Origin: an uncultured Aquimarina sp.
GTDB lineage: Bacteria; Bacteroidota; Bacteroidia; Flavobacteriales; Flavobacteriaceae
DNA length: 35,571 nt
Reading direction: 5' to 3'
Assembly (NCBI GenBank): GCA_947500845.1
Contig: CANMTP010000027.1
Span: forward strand, 1 to 35,571
The translations under genes and the position numbers were made by a program. Positions 8,568 through 17,519 of this stretch are shown here, one piece after another. The notes beneath the pieces were generated by a model. That model ran no database searches. It was not told the DNA's origin and saw only the letters and a list, made by a program, of their open reading frames with translations. Every line of letters begins with the position of its first letter. Position 1 is the stretch's first letter.

Positions 8568-10334
8568 ATGGAAAATCAATCAATAGGTAAAAACCTTACT
8601 TATCAAAGAAAACTGAAAGGCTATTCTCAAGAAGAACTTTCAGAAAAAACAGAAGTAACCATACGTACCATTCAGCGTATTGAAAAGGGGGATGTCAATC
8701 CGCATCTTCAAACTATTAAACTACTCGCAGCTGCCTTAGGAATAAATGTAGACGACCTGCTTATACTGGAAAATCCAAAAGAGGAAAGCTTACAGAAAAA
8801 ATGGTTGCTTTTAATGCACGGTACACCTTTACTAGGATTTGTAATACCATTTTGCAATGTGTTATTTCCATTATTTCTTTGGATTCATAAGAGAGAAGAC
8901 AATACAATTTATGACAAACACGGTGTTCGTATTATAAATTTTCATATCACAGTTTTAATACTCTACATCATTTCGCTTGTAGCTTTAATGACCATTGAAG
9001 GGTGGGGTTTTATACTTTTTATGTCTGTAATTCCGCTGTGTGTTTTAATTGTTATCGCAAATATTATTTATGCTGTTAAGTCGCACAAATGCTATTACCC
9101 CTTGGCGATACCTTTTTTAAAATACAAAAAACAGAGTAGAGTCAAAGCTGCAATATTGCTTCCAATCCTCTTTGCACTTTTGAGTTGTCAAACTTCAACA
9201 ACAGAGATTATTGAACGATTGGATGGTACCACGATTTCTAAGGATTCCCTAACCGACAAAATAGACCAATTGATGGTAGATGCGGATGTTCACGGAATGG
9301 CAGTAACCGTATTTAATAAAAATGAACCCGTGTACAAAAATGCCTTCGGTTATAAAGACTTCCCCAATACACTTCCGCTTACCGATTCTACAAATATCTA
9401 TGGTGCATCTTACAGCAAAGCAGTATTTAGTGTTCTCGTAATGAACTTGGTCGAAGAAGGTGTTATTGATTTGGATACACCACTTGAATCCTATTTACCT
9501 AAAAAAATCTATGAGTATGAACCTCAAACACGATGGCACGATGATTTTTCTGACCTGAAAGTTGATAGCCTTTATCATAAAATCACAGCGCGAATGTGCC
9601 TTGCACATACTACCGGTTTTGCCAACTCTAGAGGTATGGAAAAAGACCACAAATTGAGGACTCACGGTGAGCCAGGCTTAAAATATAAGTATAGTGGTGA
9701 AGGTTTTATATATCTTCAAGTGATACTGGAAAAATTGACAGGCAAAGGATTAGAAGAACTGGCACAAGAACGCATTTTTGAACCTTTGGGGATGACGAAC
9801 TCTTCGTATGAATGGAAATCTCGTTTTGAAAGTGATTTCGCCTATGGTCATAGAACTGATGGTGAAAAACACGAAAAAGATAAAGACAATGAACCTCGTG
9901 GTGGAAGTACCTTAGAAACTACAGCTTCCGATTATACCAAATTTTTGACCGCTGTACTTAATGGAAAACTTATTAGTGAGGCGTCTTACAATGAAATATT
10001 CAGTCCTCAAGTTCGAATACGTTCTAAGACCCAATTTAATCCTGGGGCATCTATTGAAACAGATAAATATGAAAGTATCAACCTAAGTTATGGATTAGGC
10101 TGGGGTTACTTTGAGACACCTTATGGTAAAGGGGTCTTCAAGGAAGGACACGGAAATGGATTTCAGCACTATTCCATTTTGTTCCCAGAAACAGGAAAAG
10201 GAATTATGCTAATGGTCAATAGCGATAACGGGGAAAGTATTTTCAAAGAACTACTTGAAGTAGCTCTTAAGGATATCTATACTCCTTGGGAATGGGAAAA
10301 TTATATTCCTTATCAACAGAGGACAAATCAGTAA
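8568..10334 (+). CDS. HTH (XRE) - DUF4870 membrane domain - serine hydrolase fusion
   Basis: A 588-residue three-part protein. Residues 5-65 are a Cro/CI-type helix-turn-helix (LTYQRKLKGYSQEELSEKTE, then TIRTIQRIEKGDVNP). Residues 78-185 are a DUF4870-like membrane domain (HGTPLLGFVIPF, then two to three hydrophobic segments). Residues 191-207 read like a lipoprotein signal (LLPILFALLSC, Cys207), followed by a class C hydrolase: SYSK at 281-284, YSG at 375-377, HGN at 528-530. The hydrolase part is paralogous to the 6,874 gene. If intact, a cytoplasmic DNA-binding domain is joined through the membrane to a periplasmic enzyme or sensor. The relict-looking lipobox suggests fusion of two genes, or two products from one frame. 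Confidence 0.85.
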   Translation: MENQSIGKNLTYQRKLKGYSQEELSEKTEVTIRTIQRIEKGDVNPHLQTIKLLAAALGINVDDLLILENPKEESLQKKWLLLMHGTPLLGFVIPFCNVLFPLFLWIHKREDNTIYDKHGVRIINFHITVLILYIISLVALMTIEGWGFILFMSVIPLCVLIVIANIIYAVKSHKCYYPLAIPFLKYKKQSRVKAAILLPILFALLSCQTSTTEIIERLDGTTISKDSLTDKIDQLMVDADVHGMAVTVFNKNEPVYKNAFGYKDFPNTLPLTDSTNIYGASYSKAVFSVLVMNLVEEGVIDLDTPLESYLPKKIYEYEPQTRWHDDFSDLKVDSLYHKITARMCLAHTTGFANSRGMEKDHKLRTHGEPGLKYKYSGEGFIYLQVILEKLTGKGLEELAQERIFEPLGMTNSSYEWKSRFESDFAYGHRTDGEKHEKDKDNEPRGGSTLETTASDYTKFLTAVLNGKLISEASYNEIFSPQVRIRSKTQFNPGASIETDKYESINLSYGLGWGYFETPYGKGVFKEGHGNGFQHYSILFPETGKGIMLMVNSDNGESIFKELLEVALKDIYTPWEWENYIPYQQRTNQ

Positions 10335-10360
10335 TTTCTTTTCAACCGAAGAACGGTCAA

Positions 10361-10546
10361 GCGGACTCGATTCACAATTTTGGCTAGGGAATGTGGTGTT
10401 CCTTCCCAGTCCCGATAGCTATCGGGACGGAAAGGGTTAACGGAATGGAAAGCTGAAATTGGGGATTGGGTTCAAGACTTTTTTAATGAAGCTCTTTTTC
10501 CGAAATGTAGCTTTTCGCGAAATGTAGGGAAATGTGCTGAGGGGAT
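10361..10546 (+). repeat. Island repeat copy 5 of 7, full length
   Basis: Left edge GCGGACTCGATTCACAATTT; a hairpin centred on the perfect 20-bp palindrome at 10409-10428 (CCCGATAGCTATCGGG core); GTTAACGGAATGGAAAGCTG; right end AATGTGCTGAGGGGATTTTA. It lies at the convergent 3' ends of the fusion gene and the DUF6434 gene. Confidence 0.85.
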
Positions 10547-10595
10547 TTTAAATACATACTCATTTACTCATATCAGTTATTGTACATAGTTCTTT

Positions 10596-11192
10596 TTATT
10601 TGAGTTCTAAATCTGACTTTTCGTATTTTACAAATCCGTTTTTTGTTGGTAACTGTTTTTTTAAAAGCCAATATTTTCTAACGTTTTTTAAACTTTGTTT
10701 GGGATTATCTTCCATAAAATCACGCGTATATTGGTTAAACATATTGTTGTCAGCTATTTCACGTTTAAATTCTGGATTTTCCTTTCGTTTTTCGAGTTGG
10801 TAATACTTTTGGATTGCATTTTCCAATGTTTTTCCTTCATTAGCTTTTACCCAAACCATAAAGTCACTATTGCAGGAAAAACTATTTACGATTTGACTTT
10901 TCATAAATCTTCTGAAGTTAGGTCCAAAAGATACATTGTCCGTAATTTTTGTTTTTAAAGTCAATTCTGATTTCGCCCAGTTGAATTTAGACTTAGTTTT
11001 TACCTTGTTTGGCTTTGGTTTGATTTTACCATTATTATCCAAGGCAAACATAATTCTATCTCGAAGTTCAAATTTTCGACCATTCGATGGTAAGTGCGAC
11101 TTTTTGCAGATTACAACCATTTCCTCTTTCAGCCAATACCATCTATTAAATTCAGTTCCGGATTTAATGTTTTCAAAATCAGGTCTTTTCAT
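10596..11192 (-). CDS. SAP-like / DUF6434 domain protein
   Basis: A 198-residue soluble basic protein. Residues 10-50 (FNRWYWLKEEMVVICKKSHL, then NGRKFELRDRIMFAL) resemble a SAP-type helix-extended-helix motif that can bind nucleic acid. The C-terminal half (about 75-185), with GPNFRRFMKSQI and MFNQYTRDFMEDNPKQSL, resembles DUF6434. Such proteins turn up in accessory regions of many bacteria; function unknown to me. No signal peptide. It stands alone between repeat copies 5 and 6 with its own upstream AT-rich leader. Confidence 0.65.
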   Translation of the reverse strand: MKRPDFENIKSGTEFNRWYWLKEEMVVICKKSHLPSNGRKFELRDRIMFALDNNGKIKPKPNKVKTKSKFNWAKSELTLKTKITDNVSFGPNFRRFMKSQIVNSFSCNSDFMVWVKANEGKTLENAIQKYYQLEKRKENPEFKREIADNNMFNQYTRDFMEDNPKQSLKNVRKYWLLKKQLPTKNGFVKYEKSDLELK

Positions 11193-11309
11193 TTTAATTT
11201 CAAATGTTTTTTTAATTATTCCTAACTCGTAATTTGCTCAATAAAGATAATTTTATTCCCATTATTTTAATGGATGTAATTAACTTTTTCAACATATTAA
11301 TTTAATATT

Positions 11310-11492
11310 GCTCACTTGATTAACGTTTTTGGCTCAGGAATGTAGTGTTCCTTTTCGTCCCGATAGTTATCGGGACGAAAAGGGTTAACGGAATGGAAAA
11401 TTAAATTGGGGATTGTGTCCAAGACTTGTTTAGTGAAGTACTTTCTTCCAAAATGAAGCTTTTCGCAGAATGTAGGGGAATGGGCCGAATGA
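11310..11492 (+). repeat. Island repeat copy 6 of 7, full length
   Basis: It has the strongest hairpin of the family: a perfect 16-bp stem, 11350-11365 with 11368-11383, around CCCGATAGTTATCGGG. Then GTTAACGGAATGGAAAATTA, TTGGGGATTGTGTCCAAGA and TTTTCGCAGAATGTAGGGGA. The stem arms differ in sequence from copy 5 yet still pair, which points to selection on structure or recent palindrome expansion. Confidence 0.85.
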
Positions 11493-11559
11493 ATATTTAG
11501 TAAAGAAATAGTATTATTTTAATATATAGAAATTAAGACCAAATTGCTAAAAACCAGTA

Positions 11560-12267
11560 TTATTCATCAGTAGAATTTCTTTGTATAAATCGATTCCCTA
11601 CTATTATAGATGTAACGACTTCTTTAACATTTCTACTACAAGAGATTTTAAAAGGTCCAATATGAAGTAGGTTTCCTTCTATTTTTTCAACTTTACTTAG
11701 GTTTGCTAAAAAAGAGCGGTGTACCCGGTAAAACTGATTTGAGGGCAAGAATGATTCTAATTGTTTTAAAGAAAAAAGCGACATATACCGCTCTTTTTCT
11801 GTGTAAATAAAAACATAGTCTTTAGCAGTTTCAGCATATAAAATATCTGAAATTATGACTCTGGTAATGACTCCATCACATTTTATAAAAATAGATTCTT
11901 CGTTGCTATCTTTATCGTTTTGAGTCAAAACTTTATGTATTGATTTGAGAAAACGGTTATAATCTATGGGTTTTAATAAATAGTCGACAGCATCTAATTG
12001 AAACCCTTCAAAGGCATACTCTCTGTATGCTGTAGTAAAAATTACTTTTGGCGGATTGTTAAGAGATTTTAGCAGTTCTATGCCCGTCATTCCAGGCATC
12101 TGAATATCCAATAACATTAAATCTACCTTGTTCTGTTCTAAAAAGGTAAGTGCCTCTTTTGAAGAATTGAATGCACCGACTAGCTCAAGAAAAGGTGTTT
12201 GCTTAATATATTTTTCTAGACCTTCTAGAGCCAAGGGTTCATCATCTACGACAATACAACTAATCAT
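11560..12267 (-). CDS. LytTR-family response regulator
   Basis: 235 residues. Receiver domain 1-120 with acidic pocket D8/D9, phospho-acceptor D54 in MLLDIQMPG, T78/T79 and K99 in YLLKPID. LytTR DNA-binding domain about 130-230 (ILYAETAKDYVFIYTE, NQFYRVHRSFLANLSKVEKI). It overlaps the kinase gene by 8 bp, so the pair is co-translated. It probably controls its own operon or envelope genes in answer to the upstream kinase. Last gene of the four-gene operon that starts at 16,114. Confidence 0.95.
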   Translation of the reverse strand: MISCIVVDDEPLALEGLEKYIKQTPFLELVGAFNSSKEALTFLEQNKVDLMLLDIQMPGMTGIELLKSLNNPPKVIFTTAYREYAFEGFQLDAVDYLLKPIDYNRFLKSIHKVLTQNDKDSNEESIFIKCDGVITRVIISDILYAETAKDYVFIYTEKERYMSLFSLKQLESFLPSNQFYRVHRSFLANLSKVEKIEGNLLHIGPFKISCSRNVKEVVTSIIVGNRFIQRNSTDE

Positions 12268-13273
12268 CTAAGGTTATTTTTAAAATTACTTTGAACCGAG
12301 CTTTTTCCTTTTTCAGTTCTAACTCGTGTTTTTCTGGATAAATAAGGGATAGGCGTCGCTTTACATTAGCCAATCCAATACCAGATGAATCATTCTTACT
12401 TTTGTTGGCAATACTGTTTTCTGTCTCTAAAATTAAATGATTTTCAGAATTTAAACTCAATTTAATATTGATTTGATAGGGTTCGTTATCTAAACTATGC
12501 TTAAAAGCATTCTCTATAAGAGACAACAAAATCATTGGTGAGATTTTAAGCCCTCCTTTATATTCCATAATATCAGTTTCAATAGTTGCCAAGTTATTAT
12601 GACGTATAGACTCAATTCCGATATAATTTTTGAGGTGTTCAATTTCCTTTTCTAATGGTATTAAGTCTTGCGAAACTTCATATATCTGATGACTAAGCAT
12701 ATCTGAGAAGCGCAATAACATTTCTTTTCCTTTATCCAAATCTTTATCTAGCATCATATAAATACTGTTTAAACTATTAAACAAAAAATGCGGATTCATC
12801 TGCTCTTTTAAAGACTTTAGTTCTATTTCCAGCTTTTTTTTCTGAATTTCTTCTAATATTTTTTCCTTGTAATAGCGTTCCCTCAACAAAAATATAGACA
12901 TAGAAAACCCTACTAATACCAGAATTTCAGTAAGCAAAGCAAGCATACCTTGGGTGGACATAAAGAAATCGCCCATACTTTTATTTGTGATAAAATAAGT
13001 AAAGTAAGCATAGTGGTTTAAAGCGTAGGTAAATGTTGTTAGAAGAATACTTACCAGCAAGAAGCCTAAATAGAGGTGGTACTTCTTTTTAAACAGAAAT
13101 TTTGGAAGTAATACGTAAACATTTATGTACGCTATGGCTAGTAGGGACGGTATCGTAATAGCATTCCTCAAAAGAACCGCAGTATAGTCATTAAAATAAA
13201 CATAGTCTTGCGCACTCCAAAGCAGTAGATATAGAATCCAAAAAATAATATGATAAACAACTTCTTTTTTCAT
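12260..13273 (-). CDS. LytS/YehU-type sensor histidine kinase
   Basis: 337 residues. Four membrane segments occupy about residues 5-135. A short coiled coil (YYKEKILEEIQKKKLEIELK) leads to the His_kinase motif KEQMNPHFLFNSLNSIYM with the phospho-acceptor H162. The C-terminal ATPase part has LSLIENAFKHS and the G-box SSGIGLANVKRRL. No large extracellular sensor domain is visible, so the signal is probably read within the membrane or through a partner, possibly the TonB receptor 13 nt upstream in the same operon. Confidence 0.93.
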   Translation of the reverse strand: MKKEVVYHIIFWILYLLLWSAQDYVYFNDYTAVLLRNAITIPSLLAIAYINVYVLLPKFLFKKKYHLYLGFLLVSILLTTFTYALNHYAYFTYFITNKSMGDFFMSTQGMLALLTEILVLVGFSMSIFLLRERYYKEKILEEIQKKKLEIELKSLKEQMNPHFLFNSLNSIYMMLDKDLDKGKEMLLRFSDMLSHQIYEVSQDLIPLEKEIEHLKNYIGIESIRHNNLATIETDIMEYKGGLKISPMILLSLIENAFKHSLDNEPYQINIKLSLNSENHLILETENSIANKSKNDSSGIGLANVKRRLSLIYPEKHELELKKEKARFKVILKITLDD

Positions 13274-13286
13274 TACAACAAATACG

Positions 13287-15377
13287 CTAATTAATATTTA
13301 TGACCATACCTAAAAAGAATGACCAATCACTTGCCGGATTAACCGCTATACGAGATGCCCCATCATCTGAATATCGGTAGCTGAAAACCTGTTGAAAACT
13401 CAAAGGGTTTCTCAGGGACGCATAGAAAACCGTAAGGTCTCCAAATATATCGCTTAAAAGACTTCCATTAAAATTGATGTTATGAAACTCTGGTGTCCTA
13501 TCTCCTAAAAACGTTGAGTTATTTGGATTTAAATAGGGACGACCCGAGCTATAGGTATACGAGGCACCTAATGTTGTTCGTTCTCCAATTTTGTAATTAG
13601 CTATAAAGTTACCCGTATGTGTTGCCACAAATGTTGGTGTAGCCTCAGTAGGAAAATCTCTAAACAGTCTCTTGGAATCTAAAAACGAATACGAAATCCA
13701 GTAGGATAAATTTGGTATTGTTTTTTCATCTTTCCAGAACACATCAATACCTCTGGCAAAACCAAAGCCTGTATTTTCAAAAGTACCTTCAGGAATTTCC
13801 CTAATTAAGGATGTATAATCTTTAAGATAGCCTTCAATTCTAAAAGTATATCCTTCGGACTTTAATTGATAATTTAATATCAGATGTTGCGAACCTTCAA
13901 AATTAAGATTTTCCGCTTGCTCTCTCAATATTTCTGATTCTGGCACTTGTCTAAAGTCACCATAGGCTAAAGAGACAGAAGATGATTTACTGATTTTTTT
14001 AGACAAGGAAATCCTTGGCACTACATTCCAAGCGTCCAAGATAGAACTGTATTCTCCTCGTAAACCTATCCTACCATTAATCGTTTTGCTTAGTCGTAAA
14101 TCCGACTCTACATACAGAGCTGAAATTACATTCTGTACGTTTGAAGAAAGGTCATTAAAAGAGTACGTACCATCTGAGGCAATAATTTCGCCTCCCATTT
14201 TTATTCTAAAACCTGAATTAATTCGTTTCCTTATAGTCAACCTTGTTTGCGCCAAAAATTCTTCAGAACTAAAGTTATCATCCCCTAATCCTGTTCTGTC
14301 CTCGTCATAACTAAATGACGCTACCGCGCGCGTTTTCCAATTATTACCAATATACCCTTCGAACGAATTATTAATGAATAAATTCTGGTTCGTGTTGTCT
14401 ATGTCTTGATTATCTGTCTCGTTTGAAGGATTGACTAAACTGAGACCGATATTACCTTTTTGGTATTGGATATAATTTTTGAAAATACCCTCATTCTTAT
14501 TTTTGTGTTTTAAAAACAATATACCTTGGATATTATTTGGGGCTGTATTCCATTCTCTGTTTTGAGGTACAATTTCGATTAAAGGTGCTAGATTTGTGTA
14601 ACTAAGATTACCGGAAATTGAGGTGCTTTCTGATAATTTCTTTGTAATAGAGCCGCCTAGACCAGCAATATTTATATCGAAAGTGAGTATGTCGTTTGTT
14701 GGTAAATCTTTAGTATCTAAAAGAATAATCGAAGATAATGCTTGCCCATATTCTGCGGAATACCCTCCCGTATTAAACACTGTACCTTGAAACAAAAAAG
14801 GATTGAATCGGCCTCTAGCGGGAATTTCTGGTACACTACTGAAAAAAGGATTTGTTACAAGAGCCCCATCTATAAAAGTTTTGGTCTCGCTAGCTTGTCC
14901 GCCTCTTACGAATATTCCCGTTTGGTCTCCGACAGTACTAACACCTGGAAGTGTTTGTAGTGCTGAAAAGATATCGGCACCCGCAGCTGGGTTTCTAACA
15001 ATATCAAGCGGCCGAAGAATAGTCGACGTTTTTTTTTCTCTAGCCTCAAACGTACCTGCGGATAATACAACTTCGTCAAGAGCATTACCTTCTTTCAAAA
15101 TAATATTTAGATAAACGTCTTGAGTTTCAATATTTACGATTTTTTCTAGCGTCTCGAAGCCTATACTACTGATAATTATAGTTACTTGTCCCTTTAAGTC
15201 CGTAGATAAACTGAATTTTCCATCTACATCTGATGACGTTCCCTCCAATGACTGCTCAATATAAATATTAGCAAGTTCTATTGGTCTATTACCATCTGAA
15301 ACACTACCGCTTATTAGTATTTCTTGACTGAAAACCAATGTGGGCAGCAACAACAAAATAAATAATGTACGAGTCAT
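13287..15377 (-). CDS. TonB-dependent outer-membrane receptor with carboxypeptidase-regulatory-like N-domain
   Basis: 696 residues. Signal peptide MTRTLFILLLLPTLVFS, then a CarboxypepD_reg-like beta domain (about 22-95), a plug domain (about 120-225, with GADIFSALQTLPGV and GIFVRGGQASETKTFIDGAL), and a C-terminal beta barrel. The ligand cannot be told from sequence. It lies between a TPR-like exported protein (5 nt gap) and a LytS/LytTR pair (13 nt gap). This arrangement suggests a transducing receptor whose occupancy is reported to the two-component system. Confidence 0.92.
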   Translation of the reverse strand: MTRTLFILLLLPTLVFSQEILISGSVSDGNRPIELANIYIEQSLEGTSSDVDGKFSLSTDLKGQVTIIISSIGFETLEKIVNIETQDVYLNIILKEGNALDEVVLSAGTFEAREKKTSTILRPLDIVRNPAAGADIFSALQTLPGVSTVGDQTGIFVRGGQASETKTFIDGALVTNPFFSSVPEIPARGRFNPFLFQGTVFNTGGYSAEYGQALSSIILLDTKDLPTNDILTFDINIAGLGGSITKKLSESTSISGNLSYTNLAPLIEIVPQNREWNTAPNNIQGILFLKHKNKNEGIFKNYIQYQKGNIGLSLVNPSNETDNQDIDNTNQNLFINNSFEGYIGNNWKTRAVASFSYDEDRTGLGDDNFSSEEFLAQTRLTIRKRINSGFRIKMGGEIIASDGTYSFNDLSSNVQNVISALYVESDLRLSKTINGRIGLRGEYSSILDAWNVVPRISLSKKISKSSSVSLAYGDFRQVPESEILREQAENLNFEGSQHLILNYQLKSEGYTFRIEGYLKDYTSLIREIPEGTFENTGFGFARGIDVFWKDEKTIPNLSYWISYSFLDSKRLFRDFPTEATPTFVATHTGNFIANYKIGERTTLGASYTYSSGRPYLNPNNSTFLGDRTPEFHNINFNGSLLSDIFGDLTVFYASLRNPLSFQQVFSYRYSDDGASRIAVNPASDWSFFLGMVININ

Positions 15378-15382
15378 TTTTA

Positions 15383-16114
15383 TTAATTAAGTTGTTCTTT
15401 CTGCGCCAATAGTAATTCGTTTTTTGGAAATTCCTTTAACCCCAAACTGTTATAAAATTTTGCATCTCTAAAACTCTGCTCTCTTGAATAGAAAGCAGAT
15501 AAAAAATAATACACTTCGTCTTTTCCCCACGAAGGCGCTTTTTTATTCAATTCTTCTTCTTTGTAATATTGAAGTGCTTTTTTTAAATGTGCATCGACCT
15601 TTTCGCCTCCACCATACTCAGATGGCTTATAAAAATCACTTTTCCCCAAGCCTAAATGTGTTCTCGGATTTTTTGCGTTTAATTCAAGAGACTGTTGAAA
15701 TTTTTTACTTGCTTTCTGTGATAAAGACCAAGCCTTATCGCTTTGTACACTGATTTGTGTACTTGTTATTGTTCCTTCCAATGCTAAGTTTTCGCTGTTA
15801 GGTTCTTCTATTGCCTGAAGTGTTTTGAGCGCTTTCTCAAAACTTTTATTTGCCTGTTCTTTATCAGAGGCTAAATGATAAAGTCCAATCTTATAGTGCG
15901 TGTAGGAAACCCAATAATTTTTAGTTGTTGCATTAACATCTTTCAATTGAGTCGGAATACGAGCCAATAACTCGTTTAGTTTTGAAACCCTTTCCATTTG
16001 AGGTTTTAATAGAATTGATTCAATCTCACCCTCTATTGAAACGACTTGCTTTTGTGCTTTTGTGCCGATTGCAATAAGCAATACACAAAGGGTAAGCATC
16101 ATTTTAGTTTTCAT
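15383..16114 (-). CDS. Exported TPR-like protein, first gene of receptor operon
   Basis: A 243-residue protein with signal peptide MKTKMMLTLCVLLIAIGTKA-Q. The mature part is almost all helical with TPR-like repeats (EQANKSFEKALKTLQAI; KASKKFQQSLELNAKNPRTH; DAHLKKALQYYKEEE; RDAKFYNSLGLKEFPKNELL). Probably a periplasmic scaffold. It is separated by 5 nt from the TonB receptor it presumably serves. Exact role unknown. Confidence 0.75.
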   Translation of the reverse strand: MKTKMMLTLCVLLIAIGTKAQKQVVSIEGEIESILLKPQMERVSKLNELLARIPTQLKDVNATTKNYWVSYTHYKIGLYHLASDKEQANKSFEKALKTLQAIEEPNSENLALEGTITSTQISVQSDKAWSLSQKASKKFQQSLELNAKNPRTHLGLGKSDFYKPSEYGGGEKVDAHLKKALQYYKEEELNKKAPSWGKDEVYYFLSAFYSREQSFRDAKFYNSLGLKEFPKNELLLAQKEQLN

Positions 16115-16208
16115 AGTTTACGTATTTGTGGCGCAAAGTATGTTGAATACTTGTAGCTCACTAAATAAGTATGTGAGTGGTGAAATTTAATAGAAGTTCT
16201 GTAGATTT

Positions 16209-16361
16209 TGACTTGGGAATATTTTGTTGCTTCTCTATTTATTGGAAAGGATTAACGGAATGGAAAGCTGAAATTGGGGATTGTGTCCAAGACTTGTGTA
16301 GCGAAGCTCTTTTCCCGAAATGTAGCTTTTCGCGGAATGTAGGTGAATAGGCTGAGTGGGT
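16209..16361 (+). repeat. Island repeat copy 7 of 7, left part degraded
   Basis: The hairpin is lost, but GGATTAACGGAATGGAAAGC and CCGAAATGTAGCTTTTCGCG are retained and it ends AATAGGCTGAGTGGG. It separates the receptor operon from the TetR-controlled module. No further copy is seen to the right of this point. Confidence 0.8.
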
Positions 16362-16458
16362 TTATAAATACTACTTTTTACTTAAACAATAGACCTTATG
16401 ATACTGTATAATTGTGTTTTACGAAATTAAGTTTGTGTAACATTGATTGAACTAAATT

Positions 16459-16719
16459 CTATCTCAAGGTTTTCATAATTTGCATTTCATTATCCAAATA
16501 ATTCAGTTCTTCAATCGAAAATCCTTTTTCCCGAAATAACTGCTCGACGCATTCTTTTATTTGCGATTCGCAGTAAAGGCAAAATACGTTATCAACATCA
16601 TCTAGGTCAAAATGCCACTCGCCAGATATAATCGTTTCTTTCAAATACGGTGTCAATTCATTGATTTCAATATGAGTGTTAACACTTGTTTTGAACAAAT
16701 AAAACTCGGTTCTATCCAT
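16459..16719 (-). CDS. Small ferredoxin-fold-like protein
   Basis: An 86-residue soluble protein: FYLFKTSVNTHIEINELTPY, then GEWHFDLDDVDNVFCLYCES, then a C-terminal helix QIKECVEQLFREKGFSIEEL. The alternating strand-helix-strand-strand-helix pattern, and its position after small membrane proteins, recall HMA-like proteins of Flavobacteria; no CxxC metal site is in the usual place, but C53-x-x-C56-type cysteines occur. One nt after the DUF3817 gene, end of the TetR-linked operon. Function unknown. Confidence 0.6.
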   Translation of the reverse strand: MDRTEFYLFKTSVNTHIEINELTPYLKETIISGEWHFDLDDVDNVFCLYCESQIKECVEQLFREKGFSIEELNYLDNEMQIMKTLR

Positions 16720-16720
16720 A

Positions 16721-17032
16721 TTATTTGTTTTCGTAAATGGGTTTCAATATGTTCCTGTCCACATAGAAAGTCCCAAAAGGAACAAAACAAGCTAAAAGAA
16801 CCTTTGATATGATTTTTCCTTTCCAACTATATTCAGTTGCCACACTTAATGTCAAAAAAACATACAATAGAAAAAAGGCACCGTGAATTGGACCAATAGT
16901 TTTAACGACTTCTGGAATATCCAATATATATTTAAAAGGCAAGCCGATGAATATAAGAATCAGTAACGAAATGCCTTCGAGTATTGCCACAATTCTCAAT
17001 CGACCTACGGGCGTCTTAAAGTAATTTTTCAT
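16721..17032 (-). CDS. DUF3817 family membrane protein
   Basis: 103 residues with three membrane segments (about 10-32, 43-63, 75-93). The opening LRIVAILEGISLLILIFIGL, then IGPIHGAFFLLYVF, are hallmarks of DUF3817 (YdzA-like) proteins. Function unknown. It sits 10 nt behind a four-segment membrane protein and 1 nt before a small soluble protein; the three probably form one operon under the TetR operator at 17,520. Confidence 0.8.
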   Translation of the reverse strand: MKNYFKTPVGRLRIVAILEGISLLILIFIGLPFKYILDIPEVVKTIGPIHGAFFLLYVFLTLSVATEYSWKGKIISKVLLACFVPFGTFYVDRNILKPIYENK

Positions 17033-17042
17033 AATGTAATCT

Positions 17043-17501
17043 CTAAAAAGGTCTTATATAAGGACGATTGGCCAAGGGCGAAAATGGCCAGGGAATGGCA
17101 ATAAAGATTAATAGCAATCCGATAGAAAAATAATTGAACATCGTTCGAAATTTTTCTAAATCCGTATCTTTTCTTTTTGCTTTTGCCGAGCCTAACGTGA
17201 TAATTATAATAGCCACAAGCATTAGAGCAATATGTAACAGCCCGTAAAATGTACCGTCATCCCATCCTTCAAATCCGTTCTTAAGAAAGTTTTGAACTAT
17301 TGGACTTTTGGTGTAGAGTAGAATGCCAATGATTAACTGAATGTGAGCAATGGTAGCTGTCCAATGCCGTGTATGATTTATTCTGTTACTAAAAGTCAAC
17401 TGTCCTGTTTTTCCTTTGAAGGACAAATAAATGGAATATAACAAGCAAATTAAAACAAGCCATCTGAATACAGAATGCAGGGGTAATAAAAATTGATACA
17501 T
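17043..17501 (-). CDS. Four-helix membrane protein of unknown function
   Basis: 152 residues with four strongly hydrophobic segments (about 8-28, 45-65, 85-103, 121-140). Residues H9, H43, H46, H53 and H91 lie in or near the membrane spans (LHSVFRWL, NHTRHWTATIAH), a pattern seen in heme- or metal-binding membrane proteins, but no family is recognised with confidence. First gene after the TetR operator (18 nt from its start), so probably the direct target of that regulator. Confidence 0.7.
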   Translation of the reverse strand: MYQFLLPLHSVFRWLVLICLLYSIYLSFKGKTGQLTFSNRINHTRHWTATIAHIQLIIGILLYTKSPIVQNFLKNGFEGWDDGTFYGLLHIALMLVAIIIITLGSAKAKRKDTDLEKFRTMFNYFSIGLLLIFIAIPWPFSPLANRPYIRPF

Positions 17502-17519
17502 ATTAAAAAGTTAATTTTA

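Noticed and set aside
10695..11232. Plus-strand frames opposite the DUF6434 gene
   Set aside because: Antisense to a better supported gene; low-complexity, Phe/Ser-rich products.
14803..15114. 103-residue plus-strand frame
   Set aside because: Antisense shadow of the TonB receptor at 13,287-15,377.
1031..16361. The seven island repeats as attC sites of a second cassette array
   Set aside because: No GTTAnnn cassette starts complementary to nnnTAAC arms could be found at their edges; units hold one to four genes in both directions; several copies are truncated. They remain an unexplained repeat family.
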